From: Chaunax sp. Z400
Lineage: Eukaryota > Chordata > Actinopteri > Lophiiformes > Chaunacidae
DNA: 64,000 nt
Reading direction: 5' to 3'
Assembly: GCA_037577475.1 (NCBI GenBank)
Contig: CM075206.1
Location: 5,427,459 to 5,491,458 of the forward strand
The position numbers were made by a program, and so were the translations under genes. The notes under the pieces are model-generated. The model made no database searches. It was not told the DNA's origin and was given only the letters and a program-made list of their open reading frames with translations. Shown piece after piece: positions 40,341-50,643 of this stretch (positions are counted from its first letter, which is position 1; each line of letters opens with the position of its first letter).

Positions 40341-40473
40341 CTAAAGAGGTAAAAAAACTAAAAAAAAACTCCAGCAACACTTGCAGTATCTGGAACAACT
40401 TTTTTGCAATAAAGCAATAAAGGTGTTCCAAATACTGTAAGTGTTCCTGGAGTTGTTTTTTTTACCCCTTTAG
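40341..40473. repeat. Long imperfect hairpin (inverted repeat)
   Basis: The left arm (40341-40407) and right arm (40414-40473) are near-complementary. For example, ACTCCAGCAACACTTGCAG pairs with CTGTAAGTGTTCCTGGAGT, and TGGAACAACTTTTTTGC pairs with GCAATAAAGGTGTTCCA. The loop is only six bases (AATAAA, 40408-40413). A seven-base bulge sits in the left arm's A-rich part. It could be a fold-back transposon or a miRNA-like hairpin. Confidence 0.75.
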
Positions 40474-40972
40474 ACCATGTTTTCCTTCTCCGTGCATCTT
40501 GGAAGTAGGTGAAACTGTCCCAGAGACCCCATACTCTGCTTCTACAATATTTCTGCCTTTATTGAAAGAGTTCATGAACTTAATGGGAGATGAAAAAAAT
40601 CCTTCCCGACTAAGTTCTGATGTAGCCAACCTTTAACTCACATGATTGATGAACTGTTTGCACTCCAAGAGACAAGAAGAAGAAGAAGAAGAAGCTGTTT
40701 CCATAGTCGCTGTCTTATCCGATAAATTCCTGTAAACCTCTCTCCATTTTTCTCCCCTTGATGGACAAGGTGACTGGTTTTGTTTCTTCTTCTTTGAGAT
40801 TTATTGACTGGTTTTACTTTGAGTTCACCACCTCCACTTCTTCTCTGCTTATCACAGCCATGCATAACTTAGTCTATACTGGCAACTTCAGACAAAACAA
40901 AGCTTTGTGCAACCCAGTTTATTCGCTCCAAAACCAGTTGATGGAAATCCATCTAATTTCCCTTTTCTTTTC

Positions 40973-40992
40973 TTTTTTTTTTTTTTTTTTTT
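40973..40992. repeat. T20 run
   Basis: A homopolymer at the end of a T-rich stretch, about 420 bases from exon 2. Confidence 0.9.
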
Positions 40993-41408
40993 ACATTTGT
41001 GACATTTCAGTTTTGCTCCAAATTTGCTTGAATATTAGGTGGAAACACTTTACGTGGAGGTGTAGCTACAGTAAAGATCAGAAGGTGAACAGCAAAAAAC
41101 AAAAAATACAAATGTTTAAAAATATGAAGTAAATGTTGGATTTTGTTATAAGGAATTTGGATCCACACATTTTGAAAATGTATTATCATTTATTAGTTTT
41201 ATATTCAAAGCTGTGTCGGGTGAAAAAAGACCTGAACATCAGCTATGTGCTGATTTTTATCTGTGCAAATCTCTTGGTGGCATTACATTCCCTCGTGGTT
41301 TTACTCCACTGTGGAGCAATCTCTCCAAAACTGAGTGTACTCCAGACGACCAAATTTACATTTACATCAACCACACTGGCTGAGTGTACAGTTAAGGTGG
41401 GTGTGTAC

Positions 41409-41541
41409 CGTTTGAGGTGGTGCTGGAGGCCACTGCCTTCTCGCTGATGTCATTACGCGCCGATGAGCCCTTCGTGGCCACAATGGTCTCCACCCTCTTC
41501 TTTTTCTCAGCTGCTGAACTGGCCTGGGACTGGGTTTCCAT
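41409..41541 (-). CDS. gli3: gli3 exon 2, coding part (start codon and first 44 codons)
   Basis: This exon encodes the extreme N-terminus of Gli3. The ATG is at 41541-41539, followed by METQSQASSAAEKKK and, near the end, SEKAVASSTTSN, a block I recognise from vertebrate GLI3. The start is supported by a good context (G at -3, G at +4) and by an in-frame TGA at 41553-41551, only three codons upstream, so no longer N-terminus is possible within this exon. It has 44 full codons plus one base, which with the AG of exon 3 makes a GAG (Glu) codon (phase 1). The donor reads G|GTACAC, a weak 5' splice site, but it is the GT that keeps the frame with exon 3. This segment has no known domain; it precedes the repressor region. 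Confidence 0.95.
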
Positions 41542-41554
41542 GGCAATTACTCAT
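41507..41554 (-). promoter_or_regulatory. Upstream ORF 2 of gli3, overlapping the main start codon
   Basis: An ATG at 41554-41552, 13 bases before the main ATG and out of frame with it, opens a 15-codon ORF that ends at the TGA at 41509-41507, inside the coding sequence. Its context is fair (G at -3, A at +4), against G/G for the main start. Ribosomes starting here would pass over the Gli3 start, so it should dampen translation. That effect is inferred from the general behaviour of overlapping uORFs. Confidence 0.6.
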
Positions 41555-41582
41555 TCCTCAGCACCTCATGGACACGGGATAA
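41542..41582 (-). other. gli3: gli3 exon 2, 5' untranslated part
   Basis: These 41 bases lie between a strong acceptor and the start codon. The acceptor AG is at 41584-41583, preceded on the minus strand by a long pyrimidine run ending in CCACCAG. A splice acceptor before the ATG means at least one non-coding exon exists upstream, as in other vertebrate GLI3 genes. The leader contains two ATGs that open short upstream ORFs (listed separately). Confidence 0.8.
41558..41569 (-). promoter_or_regulatory. Upstream ORF 1 of gli3 (three codons plus stop)
   Basis: An ATG at 41569-41567 in the exon 2 leader opens a minimal ORF (Met-Arg-Cys-stop) ending at 41558. Its context is poor (T at -3), so leaky scanning is expected. 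It lies four bases before the ATG of the second, overlapping uORF and in the same frame. Confidence 0.5.
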
Positions 41583-42743
41583 CTGGTGGAGGAGGAGAAG
41601 AAGAAGAGGAAGACGTTTTTGGGCTTTAAGTTTAAAAATGAAGTATTTCTTGCTTGTTTGAAGTTGAACATTTTAACAACACAAAACAGTTTAACACTGA
41701 GAACTTCATGAGGAAAACTTCAGACCAAATCCTCCTTTGTCTTGATGCCCACAGCAGAACACATGTCAATCCACCAGGTCACCCTGATTTATTTTAACTA
41801 AAGCCTGCTGGGTTCAAGCTGCCCTCCTCCAATAACTGTGGTTAATAATCCAAAAGCAAAGATTTAGCTTACCTTATTTTCAACTATGTCACACTAAACT
41901 TCTGACTTCTTTTTTTTTTTTTTTTAAATAACAACTCTATAAAAAGGCAGGACATCCTGAATATCTCAGAATAGAAGTAAAGGCAGCTTGTGGATATACT
42001 GATAATCCTACTGTAGCCGTCTTTCTACAGAGAGAAGAGAAACCTTAAGGGGATACCACAGAGAGAGAAACGATCATAGTCCTAGAAAAACAAGGGTTGT
42101 TTGAAGGCCCTTTTGGGAATATCATGGTGCCGGGCAATTTTTCTTTCAAAGAATAAAGGTGGTTCAAGTTAATACTGTCTGTGGGTTTAGAAGGGGTTCA
42201 GCCAACAGTCTAGCAGACATGCTGCTCGGTTCACCACCTCAGAGGCTGTCTACAAACTCAACTGTATCTAGGTCATAGAGCCCTCTGATTATGAAGACAA
42301 CACGGGTGATACACAACAACCACTCATTTACACAAAGTACAGGACAGCTGCAGTTTGTCCGATATGAAGCCTTTACTTAGACTCCATAATGCATGGATAA
42401 TTACTGGAAATATTTAGTCTAACATTTTCTCTCCAATAAAGACCAGCTAATTACCTAACTGTACTATTTAATTGTCCTCCACCCTATAAACATGTATGGA
42501 TACAAAGGGCAGCCGTAAAGTAAGCTATAATGCAAACAGAGGAGTGCTGCTGAAACTACACGAGAGGGGGGGGCTGATTTTTACAAACTCCCTAAGGATT
42601 GAAGGCGAGGGGGAAGTGGTGAGGGGTAAACTTCAGACAAACACTGTGCGCTTTGTTTGTTTTTTTTCCCAACCCCCTGAAAAACCAGAGTCTGTCTTCC
42701 ATTTCGACCCGACAACAACATCTGTAAGCGATTGCTGGCTTAC

Positions 42744-42750
<7 letters not shown>

Positions 42751-42797
<47 letters not shown>
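42751..42797. repeat. (AG)23 microsatellite
   Basis: A pure AG tract in intron 1, preceded by A8; CT repeat in the gli3 transcript. Confidence 0.95.
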
Positions 42798-42800
<3 letters not shown>

Positions 42801-43879
42801 GGGGAAAAAAACACAATGCAATTACTCCCTTACTAATCAAAACAGAATTAAGAAAAGAGCTTGTCCTCTAATCACTCCCACATGAATACATGTGTAGCCG
42901 TCGTCCTGGACCGAAGACATTTTAGTCCTACTTGCTCAGATTTCATCTCAAATCAGTGCTGCATCTGTTTGATGGAGGGGATGCTTTCATTTCTTTGCAG
43001 TATGATGGTGTTAATCATATAAATATGTGCAGTGTATGTATATCTGCACGTGCATATTTCTAAGCTCCAACTATGATAGCTGATCATAGGTGCCACTCAT
43101 TCATTTTCATGTGCAGATAGTGAAACGAGAGCGCAATCAGAGGAAGAGCCTCCTCCTTTGAAACTGTCATTACATCACTCTTATGACTGAACTCAAGCAA
43201 AAGTAGTGAATGGGAGAAGAACGGGGAGAGAACCTGCTTTACAGCTGTTACTAAATAGCTCTCAACATGCTTTGTGAGGGGAGAGCACGTACAAGTATGT
43301 GTGTGCGTCTTCCTGTCGCCCCCAGGTGAGTCAGATGAGAGCTCAAAAGAGCTGAAAGTGTATTGAATATGAGGGTCAGGAATGGGGTTTATACAGGGGA
43401 GGTGAGGAGAAAGCGGGGCATTCCTCTGGTCGGGCAAATTTTCACAAGTCCAAGCCACTGAAGCGTGTCTGACCGGTCTTTTGTGTTCCACAAGGCAGGC
43501 CACAGTTCCAAAGCGGCAATTAAAAGCAGGACCTTTTCACCCATAATCCCCCTGACCTGGACGCCCACACCCAATCCTGCAGATGTTCCTGTCTCTGCTT
43601 TCCCCTTGCGTGTTGCTCATTTTTGTCCAGTCCAACTCTCCCAAAAAAACACTCCGAAACTCACCAACACAAAGACGCTTACATCTGTGCTCGCGTTAAG
43701 ACAATATCCTGTGGAAAGAATGCGTCTTAATGCGAGCAAGTTTTTCTCTGTTCATCCTTGTGCATATTTAGTTAATCCACAGAGAGACATCCTAGTTCCC
43801 AACAGAATTAAGAGTTTGGACTGTCATGTCATTTTCATTTGGCACTTTGAACTTTCGCTGAAGGTGTGACACAGAGAGG

Positions 43880-44410
43880 TGGCACAAAAGAAGGAATTAC
43901 TACTAGGCATAGGTTGCCGTTGTCACCGAAAATGAATTTTAATTTCATATTAATGTCTTTCCTATGAAATATCTGTCCTACACCCAATTAGAGAAGAGAG
44001 AAAGAGGGTGTATCTTTATTTGTGCTCAACGGTAATCCTTTCAAACAGGAAGAGAGGCGATTAAACAGGTTTAAAATATCACAATTCAGACGGTTCCCTC
44101 AGAAAAAGGAAAAAAAAAAAACATTCTTATTTTATAAGCACATTAAGCAAATCAATTTAACATAAATTATACGCCTAGATGACAAAGGCACCGAGTTGAA
44201 AGTCATCTGCAAATTGTACACATCAAAGTGAAAACACTAAAATAAACTTTTGCCTTTGATAGGAAAAAAATTCTGTTTCTCTTTTCTATTCATGCGAGCT
44301 TAAACGGCCGCTAACGCTATCAAAAAATCACTGCCTTGTGTTACTTAAAGGCTACATCTTTACAGGCTTAATGCTATGAAACTGCTTTAGGTGTACCTCC
44401 ATTTCCCCTG
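43880..44410. promoter_or_regulatory. Candidate regulatory stretch in intron 1
   Basis: It has ATTTTAATTTCATATTAATG near 43935, ACACCCAATTAGAGAAG, AATCAATTTAACATAAATTA near 44150, ACGCCTAGATGACAAAGG, and a CpG-bearing AACGGCCGCTAACGC near 44305. It ends against a CA repeat (44447-44498). Enhancer-like by composition. Confidence 0.4.
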
Positions 44411-44445
44411 CATTCGGTCATTAGGAACACATTTGCAAATGCATG

Positions 44446-44446
<1 letters not shown>

Positions 44447-44498
<52 letters not shown>
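44447..44498. repeat. (CA)26 microsatellite
   Basis: A pure CA tract in intron 1, ending in TATA. Confidence 0.95.
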
Positions 44499-44503
<5 letters not shown>

Positions 44504-44619
44504 TCAAAAACTGTGGGACATTTTTATTTAAACTCTTGAAGTGTCTTCTTAGATTTGGCAAACCCCCCCTCACAGACAGAGCACTGTATTTGTGTTCATT
44601 TCATTAGGGTGACTGTTCA

Positions 44620-44750
44620 GTGTCGAGGGCCCCCTGAGGGGGAGACTGGCAGCGCCGCAGCATTCATCATCATTACATCAGCGACCACCGAGATCTGCTA
44701 TCTTTGGCTTATCAACACTGCACAAATGCACCACAGCGCAGCAAGTTAGA
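44620..44750. promoter_or_regulatory. Possible regulatory block with a near-Gli site
   Basis: A short complex block between a CA repeat and a purine run. It contains AGCGCCGCAGCATTC and GCGACCACCGAG. The word GACCACCGA (44683-44691) differs by one base from the Gli consensus GACCACCCA. One such word can occur by chance. Confidence 0.2.
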
Positions 44751-44843
44751 GGGGAGGGGAGAGATGGGAGATGAGAGACGATTGAGGGAGATTGTGAGCA
44801 AAAGTGGGATAAGAGGGGGAGAGAATGAATGGAGAAAGGGAGG

Positions 44844-44846
<3 letters not shown>

Positions 44847-44887
<41 letters not shown>
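44847..44887. repeat. (GT)20 microsatellite
   Basis: A pure GT tract about 350 bases from the CA tract at 44447 and in the opposite sense, so the two are complementary and could pair. Confidence 0.95.
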
Positions 44888-44888
<1 letters not shown>

Positions 44889-45989
44889 CCCTGCATGCCT
44901 GCACATGTTTTCCTGTGTGTACGTACAATGTGTGTTTTTCCACATTTCGCAGCTATGCCAACAACATTAAGGGCTCCTGCACAGCTGGAATAACTAAAGC
45001 ACTGACGGGCAAAGAGGGAGGAGGAGTCTGAGCCCCTCAGCGAGATTAGCTGAATCTAGCAATAAAACAGAATGCGCTGGATGAGGCTGCATGTGTTTGC
45101 ATTGGATAAGGTCAATGAGGGGATGAGGCCCCTTGAGGAGACAGTGGAAGTGCTCGCTGGTGGTTAGACGACCTGTCGTGCATTCAAACTCCCTACTGAG
45201 GAGGTTTTTCCAAACTCAATGGCACTCTGAGGAAACCACATACTTAGGTTTCCATGCTGTGTTCAACACTACACTTACAGCTTGCCCTTGGCCCTGGAAG
45301 GCAAAGAGGGAGGGAAGGGGGGGGCGAGGGATTTTGTAGTTGTGGCTCCCACTCACCAGTGAAACTTAACATTGTGCCCAGATGGCACTAAGTCGGGCCT
45401 ACAGCTGATGGGGACCAGCCCCTCAAGTAAGGGCCATTTAGCAGGAATTAGTTACACCCCGCCACACACACATATCAAATCCCAGATATATACATGCAAA
45501 CTGGTTTAGTGCTCGGCCTTCTCAGCCTTTTGTGTACAGTGACATGGTTGAGCTATTCAGATTGTTACTCATTTACATGTCATCCTACCACCATGTGTGA
45601 GTTGCACCTTTTACAAAAGTTTATGTATTTAATGAGATGATTTACTGGTTTATGTTTTTAACCTGCAAACCATGTGAAAACTGCATTTAAAAATGAATGC
45701 ATTTATCTTTTTCTTCATTAAGAGTTTACCAAAGCCCCTACAACATCGTAACAGGATTCCATCTGGGCTGCGATCTCAAATGCATTGCGCAGAATTTGCA
45801 AAAGGAAAGCCTGCAAATGAGGAGTGTTTATATACTTTGTCAAGGACAAACACTACAACACCACAGCCCATCAGTAGCTTTCAGCAGAGCTAATAAGATT
45901 ATCCTCGCGTGCGTCTTGGTCCCTCAGACCTCTCCACTTAAGATGCTTTGGAGGACTGGTGAGGGACCGTGTATGTTGCAACGCAGAAT

Positions 45990-46130
45990 GAGCTGAGTGC
46001 ATCTTACATTCCTGGGTAACAAACCCACACGATGTAATCGTAATGCTTACACGATGCTTCTTTTGCGCTTGCTACCCGGCAGATAAGGGGCAAATAAAGC
46101 GTGCGCCACAATGGAAATCTTGTGCGTTTT
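45990..46130. promoter_or_regulatory. Possible regulatory block in intron 1
   Basis: Complex sequence with ACACGATGTAATCGTAATG, a second ACACGATG word 25 bases on, CTACCCGGCAGATAAGG and AATAAAGCGTGCGCC. CpG is frequent. No coding potential is seen. Confidence 0.25.
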
Positions 46131-46729
46131 CCCCACAGCCCCCTGCTTATTAGATTCTCTATTTATTTTGACTTTGCATTTGTTCATGAGCCACTTGTGT
46201 CAGGACAAGTGGGGTTGAGAAAACTGAGACAATGGATAATGCAGGGAGCCTTGTTGCCGTGGTGGCCGAGTTATGCGGTATTGGTTTCCCCTGCATTCCA
46301 CTTCATTCATTTTCTTCCCATGCTAAATTATAGAGGCTTTGTTTGATCAGACACTTTTCCCGGCTCTTGAGAAGAAGGAAAAGATGCTTGTTCCGCCATT
46401 TATTTCAGGCCAGTTCAAACAATGCAATCCATTACTTCTACAAAATAAATAAAGATCCATGTGGAGAAATGCGAAACTAATTTATAACTTTGCTTGTATC
46501 CATACAGCCTGTTGAAATTCAGTTTATTATAACAGTCACTGTAGCAGCAGCCACCTTATACTTTATAGCTAAGCTTTCCACTCAGATGGCCCCTGCACAT
46601 GGCACACTATAAAGCAAAAGAAAGAGAGGTCTGTATCCTGTCAGTGGGCCTCTCATCTCCAGTGAAAACAGTCTTCTTCATACAAGGCTTTAAGAAAGCA
46701 CCCTGCACGATGCCACTACCACAGCGTGA

Positions 46730-46975
46730 CAACAACATCTTTCACTGCGCTTCCGCAGCCAAAGACTACACGTTACGCCGTGTGCTCCTTGTTTGAGAGC
46801 GCGGCTCCTATATGTAACGCATGTGTGCGTGAACATGGCGCCGGGAAAAAGAGGGACCGTTTCGATTGTGCTCGAGAGTTTGTGAGCCTCGCTGCACGAT
46901 GGCGTGTACAGGAGTTGGAGGCACCAGGTGCTGTATGCGCCTCTCAGTATGCAAGTGCGATCACTGTTTGCAGAA
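46730..46975. promoter_or_regulatory. CpG-rich block in intron 1, possible alternative promoter
   Basis: About 20 CpG occur in roughly 240 bases, far more than in the flanking intron. An AACATGGCGCC word (46832-46842) is close to the YY1 site common near transcription starts. Either strand could be transcribed. It lies about 5 kb upstream of exon 2 in the transcript direction, so it could serve as a second gli3 promoter. It could also be an unmethylated enhancer. Confidence 0.3.
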
Positions 46976-47479
46976 ATAAGATGGGGAGGGGGGGACCCCA
47001 GGGAGGAGATGAGTAGAGGAAGAGAAACTCCTGAGCTGATGAAAACCTTAGACACATCTCTCTCTCTGCCTCCTCCTCATACAGGCACTCAGAGACAGAT
47101 GAAGCAGATAGATGGTGAGTGTGCGAGTGTAGTGGCAGCAGGTATGGCTTTGACAGGAGGTCTTCACGCTTAGCCCATGGGATTGTAGAATACACTCTGT
47201 GCCTTAAAAAGTAGTGTATGACAACGAGTAGCGCTATTTGAGGCAACTGAACGACTGAAAGCTATCTAGAGGCTGCAGAGCTACAGGTTCCAGAGTCATT
47301 GTGACGTTGTCCTGCCCACTCGGATTCCCCCTTGTCTTCGGTTCAGGTTTACCCCTTACCTTTTTCATGCATACTCCCTCTCCTTCTCTTATTCTCCTCC
47401 TCCCTATCTCTCCTTCCTTTCCTTCATTCCTTTGACTCATTGGGATAAGTGTTGGAGCAGAGTGAGCCAGCGCTGCTAT

Positions 47480-47830
47480 GTGATTAATGACGGACCTCAG
47501 CGTCTCCGGGACCGAACACTAACAACAGCCAGGGGGCAGCGCGATAATGCACAATAATAAAGCCAGCAGACAATCAGCCAGGCAAAGCAAGGCCTATTAG
47601 CTAGCCCCATCAGGACGGCTAAGTGAGAAATTAGCCCTTCCCGAGCTCCGCCACAATTCATCAAGTGCTGCCCCTGAATCCCCCCTCAAGAAGTCATAAT
47701 GTTTACTTAAAGACTGGCCTTGATGCCCCAGCGGCGAGCTTTATTGGCTCTTATTAATTCCCGCTCTGGCCCTCGCGGCCATGCCATTTAAACCGAATTA
47801 AAGGGGTGAAAATTGGATGAGATGAAGTTG
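47480..47830. promoter_or_regulatory. Candidate regulatory stretch in intron 1
   Basis: One of the clearest such stretches: 350 bases with no simple repeat. It carries TGATTAATGACGGACC, GCGCGATAATGCACAATAA, GGCCTATTAGCTAGCCCC, GAGCTTTATTGGCTC, CTTATTAATTCCCGC and ATTTAAACCGAATTAAAGG. Many TAAT cores alternate with GC-rich words, as in GLI3-type developmental enhancers. Confidence 0.45.
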
Positions 47831-48424
47831 TCTTGGTATTTGGCTCTCGCGTGATAAAGCCGGACCTAAACAGAGGGAGACTTGAAAACACTACGAGGGG
47901 GAGGGCAAACAAATCAGGATGTAAAGGAATGCTGAATGAAGCTGTCCTGAAATGTGCCGCAGTCAGTCAAAGGAATGCAAGGAGAGAGGGGGAAAGGAAA
48001 GAGAAAAGGAAGAAATGGCATAGCTTTAATGTTCGACTTCCTGTGTGGATGGGAACAGATCCAAAAGGGTAACACTGGGTCACAAATTCCACAGAAGAAG
48101 AAATGGATAATTCTGTTGTATCTTTGTATTCTCCCTATCTTTCACCAGACAGACTGAGAAGTACCTTAAAATAAGGCCACTCTATCAGCACTCCAATCTT
48201 ATTTCAACATGTCAGTGATGGACAGGGGTGAAAGGGGGAGGGTGTGTCATGCAACACAAAGTACATGCTTTTAATAAGGCTGCTATGCTGGACTAAAACA
48301 ACAGCACAATTCATCACACTTGATGAAATGCATCATTTTTTATCAAATCACTCATAATTCAGAGCTGTGTATATTATCTAGGTGATTATTTATCTAGAGA
48401 AATGGAAGAATTCCAGAAGAAATC

Positions 48425-48580
48425 CATTGTGAAGATTTTCCACTCTGTTTTACATCATTGTAAACTGAACATTTTTGGGGTTTTGTACTTCAGATCAGAG
48501 AATTTTTCACTAAATTCCAACATTTTACCGCAAATCATTTATTGATCAATCGCTTGATTAAATGCAGGCTGCAGCTCAAT
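48425..48580 (-). mobile_element. Dispersed teleost repeat, MITE-like, third (partial) copy
   Basis: A diverged reverse fragment of the same family. It has ACATCATTGTAAACTGAAC, TTTTTGGGGTTTTG, AATTTTTCACTAAATTCC, CAACATTTTACCGC, TTGATCAATCGCTTGATTAA and the end word GGCTGCAGCTC. Confidence 0.55.
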
Positions 48581-48892
48581 GTTTTCAGTGTGTCTTCTTG
48601 CAGTTTTAAAGGTTTTCTTTCCTCTTGGAGCAAGTTGTGTTTTGATATGAAACCACAACACCGTGAAAGGGTTCACTGGCCCCTTGTGCAGGTCTGTAAG
48701 TGAACTGTGGGCCTGACGGCAGGTGAGTGTGTTCTATAGAGTAATATGGAGTATACGGCATCAGAGGTGTGAGATCAAACACAGCTGAAGCTCAGAGGGA
48801 GTCCCGGAGTCCTTCTAGCTTACTGACGGCTCTCCCAATGGCAGCATCGGGAGACAACTCTCTCCCTTCACTTTCACATCAACCACAGAGCC

Positions 48893-48920
48893 ACCCCCCA
48901 CCCCCACCCCACGCCACCCC
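48893..48920 (-). repeat. G-run cluster with G-quadruplex potential
   Basis: The minus strand, which is the sense strand of gli3, has four G runs of four to six bases separated by short T/GCG spacers. This fits the G-quadruplex pattern and could form in the intron 1 RNA. Confidence 0.6.
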
Positions 48921-49289
48921 ACGCCAAATCCCTCTGCGCCAGGTAGCAAGCTCCACACACATGCACACGCACAGGAAGTCTCAGAGGATTTGGCAGTGCT
49001 GCCAAACCTGTACCCCACCTACAGCTATCCTCATACACACAGATAGACACTTGCTGTTGCTCATCAGAAACCAATGCATCAAAAACACGGGTGAATATTT
49101 CAGATTTTAAAAGCCCGAGCCCGGCCCGAGTCTCATGCGACTCAAATAACCAGTGCGATATCACACCACACAGCACCGGGATGAGATGCCATAAACCTCA
49201 CAGCACTGCCGAGTGTTCCAACAAAAACTTCTCATAAACACCAAAGAGCACAGTCACAAAATGGCCCCCTGAAAATCCCCAGCATTAAG

Positions 49290-49620
49290 AGAGAGGAACG
49301 AGACTGTCATTAGACAGGCAGCCCCCTCAGGCCCGCCGACTTGATTGTGAGGAAGCCAAACATCTGGGTGTATTTACTCGTTTCAGCTGTTGCAACCCCG
49401 CCTCGAATAAATCTGGGAGCTGTAACGCCATTGCTTAGGACAGCTCCAAAACAAACACGCTCACCACTTGCCGGCTCACTCACTCACTCTTCACCGCACG
49501 CTACAGCATCCCGACCGGAGCCAGGCCGGCTAACGCGGGGAAATAAATTTGTGAGAAGGAGGAGGCCTTAATTGGAGCGTTTGACGGGTGCCTGGGGTTA
49601 ATTGGGAAGCATGGAGAGCA
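49290..49620. promoter_or_regulatory. Candidate regulatory stretch in intron 1
   Basis: Complex DNA with CGCCGACTTGATTGTGAGG, GTGTATTTACTCGTTTC, GCCTCGAATAAATCTGG, GGCCGGCTAACGCGGGG, GCCTTAATTGGAGCG and GGGGTTAATTGGG. There is no simple repeat; TAAT cores and CpG are mixed. Confidence 0.4.
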
Positions 49621-50610
49621 GCTGGCTCCACATTGGAAGTTGAGACAGGAATAATAAGTTCACCGTTTGCAGGAGAGACAGTTCGAGATGAATCAGATCA
49701 GAGGAACAGTGTACAGTGCAATCATCCTCACATCTCACCTCCTCCACCCTGTTCTCATGACAAGCAGAGACAACCTGGCTCCCAGCTACGCAATCTGGCA
49801 CCTATCACACAGGACTGACAGTCGCAGGGAAGAGATCACCCAGTGATGGTTCACACACACACAGATGATCTAACCAAGAGTGCATTCAGCTAATCACTCG
49901 CACACACAATAATTCTTACCTCGAGGACACGGAACCTAGTTTATCAGTTTGCCGGTCGATGTATGTAAATCTCTACAACAATGTGTGTACTAATGGCTTA
50001 TTACCCTGCGTTAGCTGGTTTGCATTGATCCCTACGCCAGAGGGAGATGGGGAAACTAGAGCAGTTCACTGCTTATATGTACCGAGCGGGACTATAATCA
50101 CATCCCAGCTTGTTTCAATAAAAGCAACATTAACATAAACCATCTCAAACACACTAAAACCTTCACCCCCGCTCAGTCCGTGCAAGAAAAAGGGGGAAAA
50201 AACTTTCCTGGATTACAGGGTAATTAGGGCCATATGGGACGGGTCTGTATAACTTTGTGTGCCTCTCTTGTGCTTGTCTCTGCAGATTATGACCTTCCAA
50301 ATGAGAAAACTATTTTTTCCAGAGGAGCGAACCTTCAGCCGGTACATATATAGAGAAAGAGAGCGACTCTCTCTGGAAAATAGAAGCTGTAAAGGCTTTA
50401 GACATAACACCAAACTCGGTTCCTTGAGCGGGGCCGGGTGGCTGAGAGAGCATTTTGGAGGCTGAAGGAAGCCCAGGTAGAGTCATAGGCAGTAATGGGA
50501 GGAGACAGGGACTTAGAGCGCCACACAAAAGCCAGGCTTTATAAATAATTCCAAAAGCTAACAGCATCCCTTGTATGTGTGAATCTGTGAAATACATACA
50601 CACATGAATG

Positions 50611-50643
50611 CACACACACACACACACCCACAGACACACACAC
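50611..50643. repeat. Imperfect CA repeat
   Basis: A CA tract with CC and AG interruptions in intron 1. A second CA tract is at 50797-50814. Confidence 0.9.

Larger units (their letters stand above)
23668..41408 (-). other. gli3: gli3 intron 2 (17.7 kb)
   Basis: A complete intron between exons 2 and 3. It contains several stretches that look like conserved regulatory DNA (24720-25340, 26920-27240, 29510-29720, 32550-32740, 37140-37690, 38820-39350), a poly(A) tract (26337-26364), a C20 run (29774-29793), a TG-rich repeat (36264-36306) and a long hairpin (40341-40473). Between them is unremarkable intron, with pyrimidine-rich tracts at 32.4-33.0 kb. No further exon was seen. Confidence 0.9.

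Noticed and set aside
49900..49935. Good donor-like GAG|GTAAGAAT on the minus strand in intron 1
   Set aside because: A possible alternative first-exon end, but there is no CpG-rich promoter just to its right and no other support; not listed as an exon.
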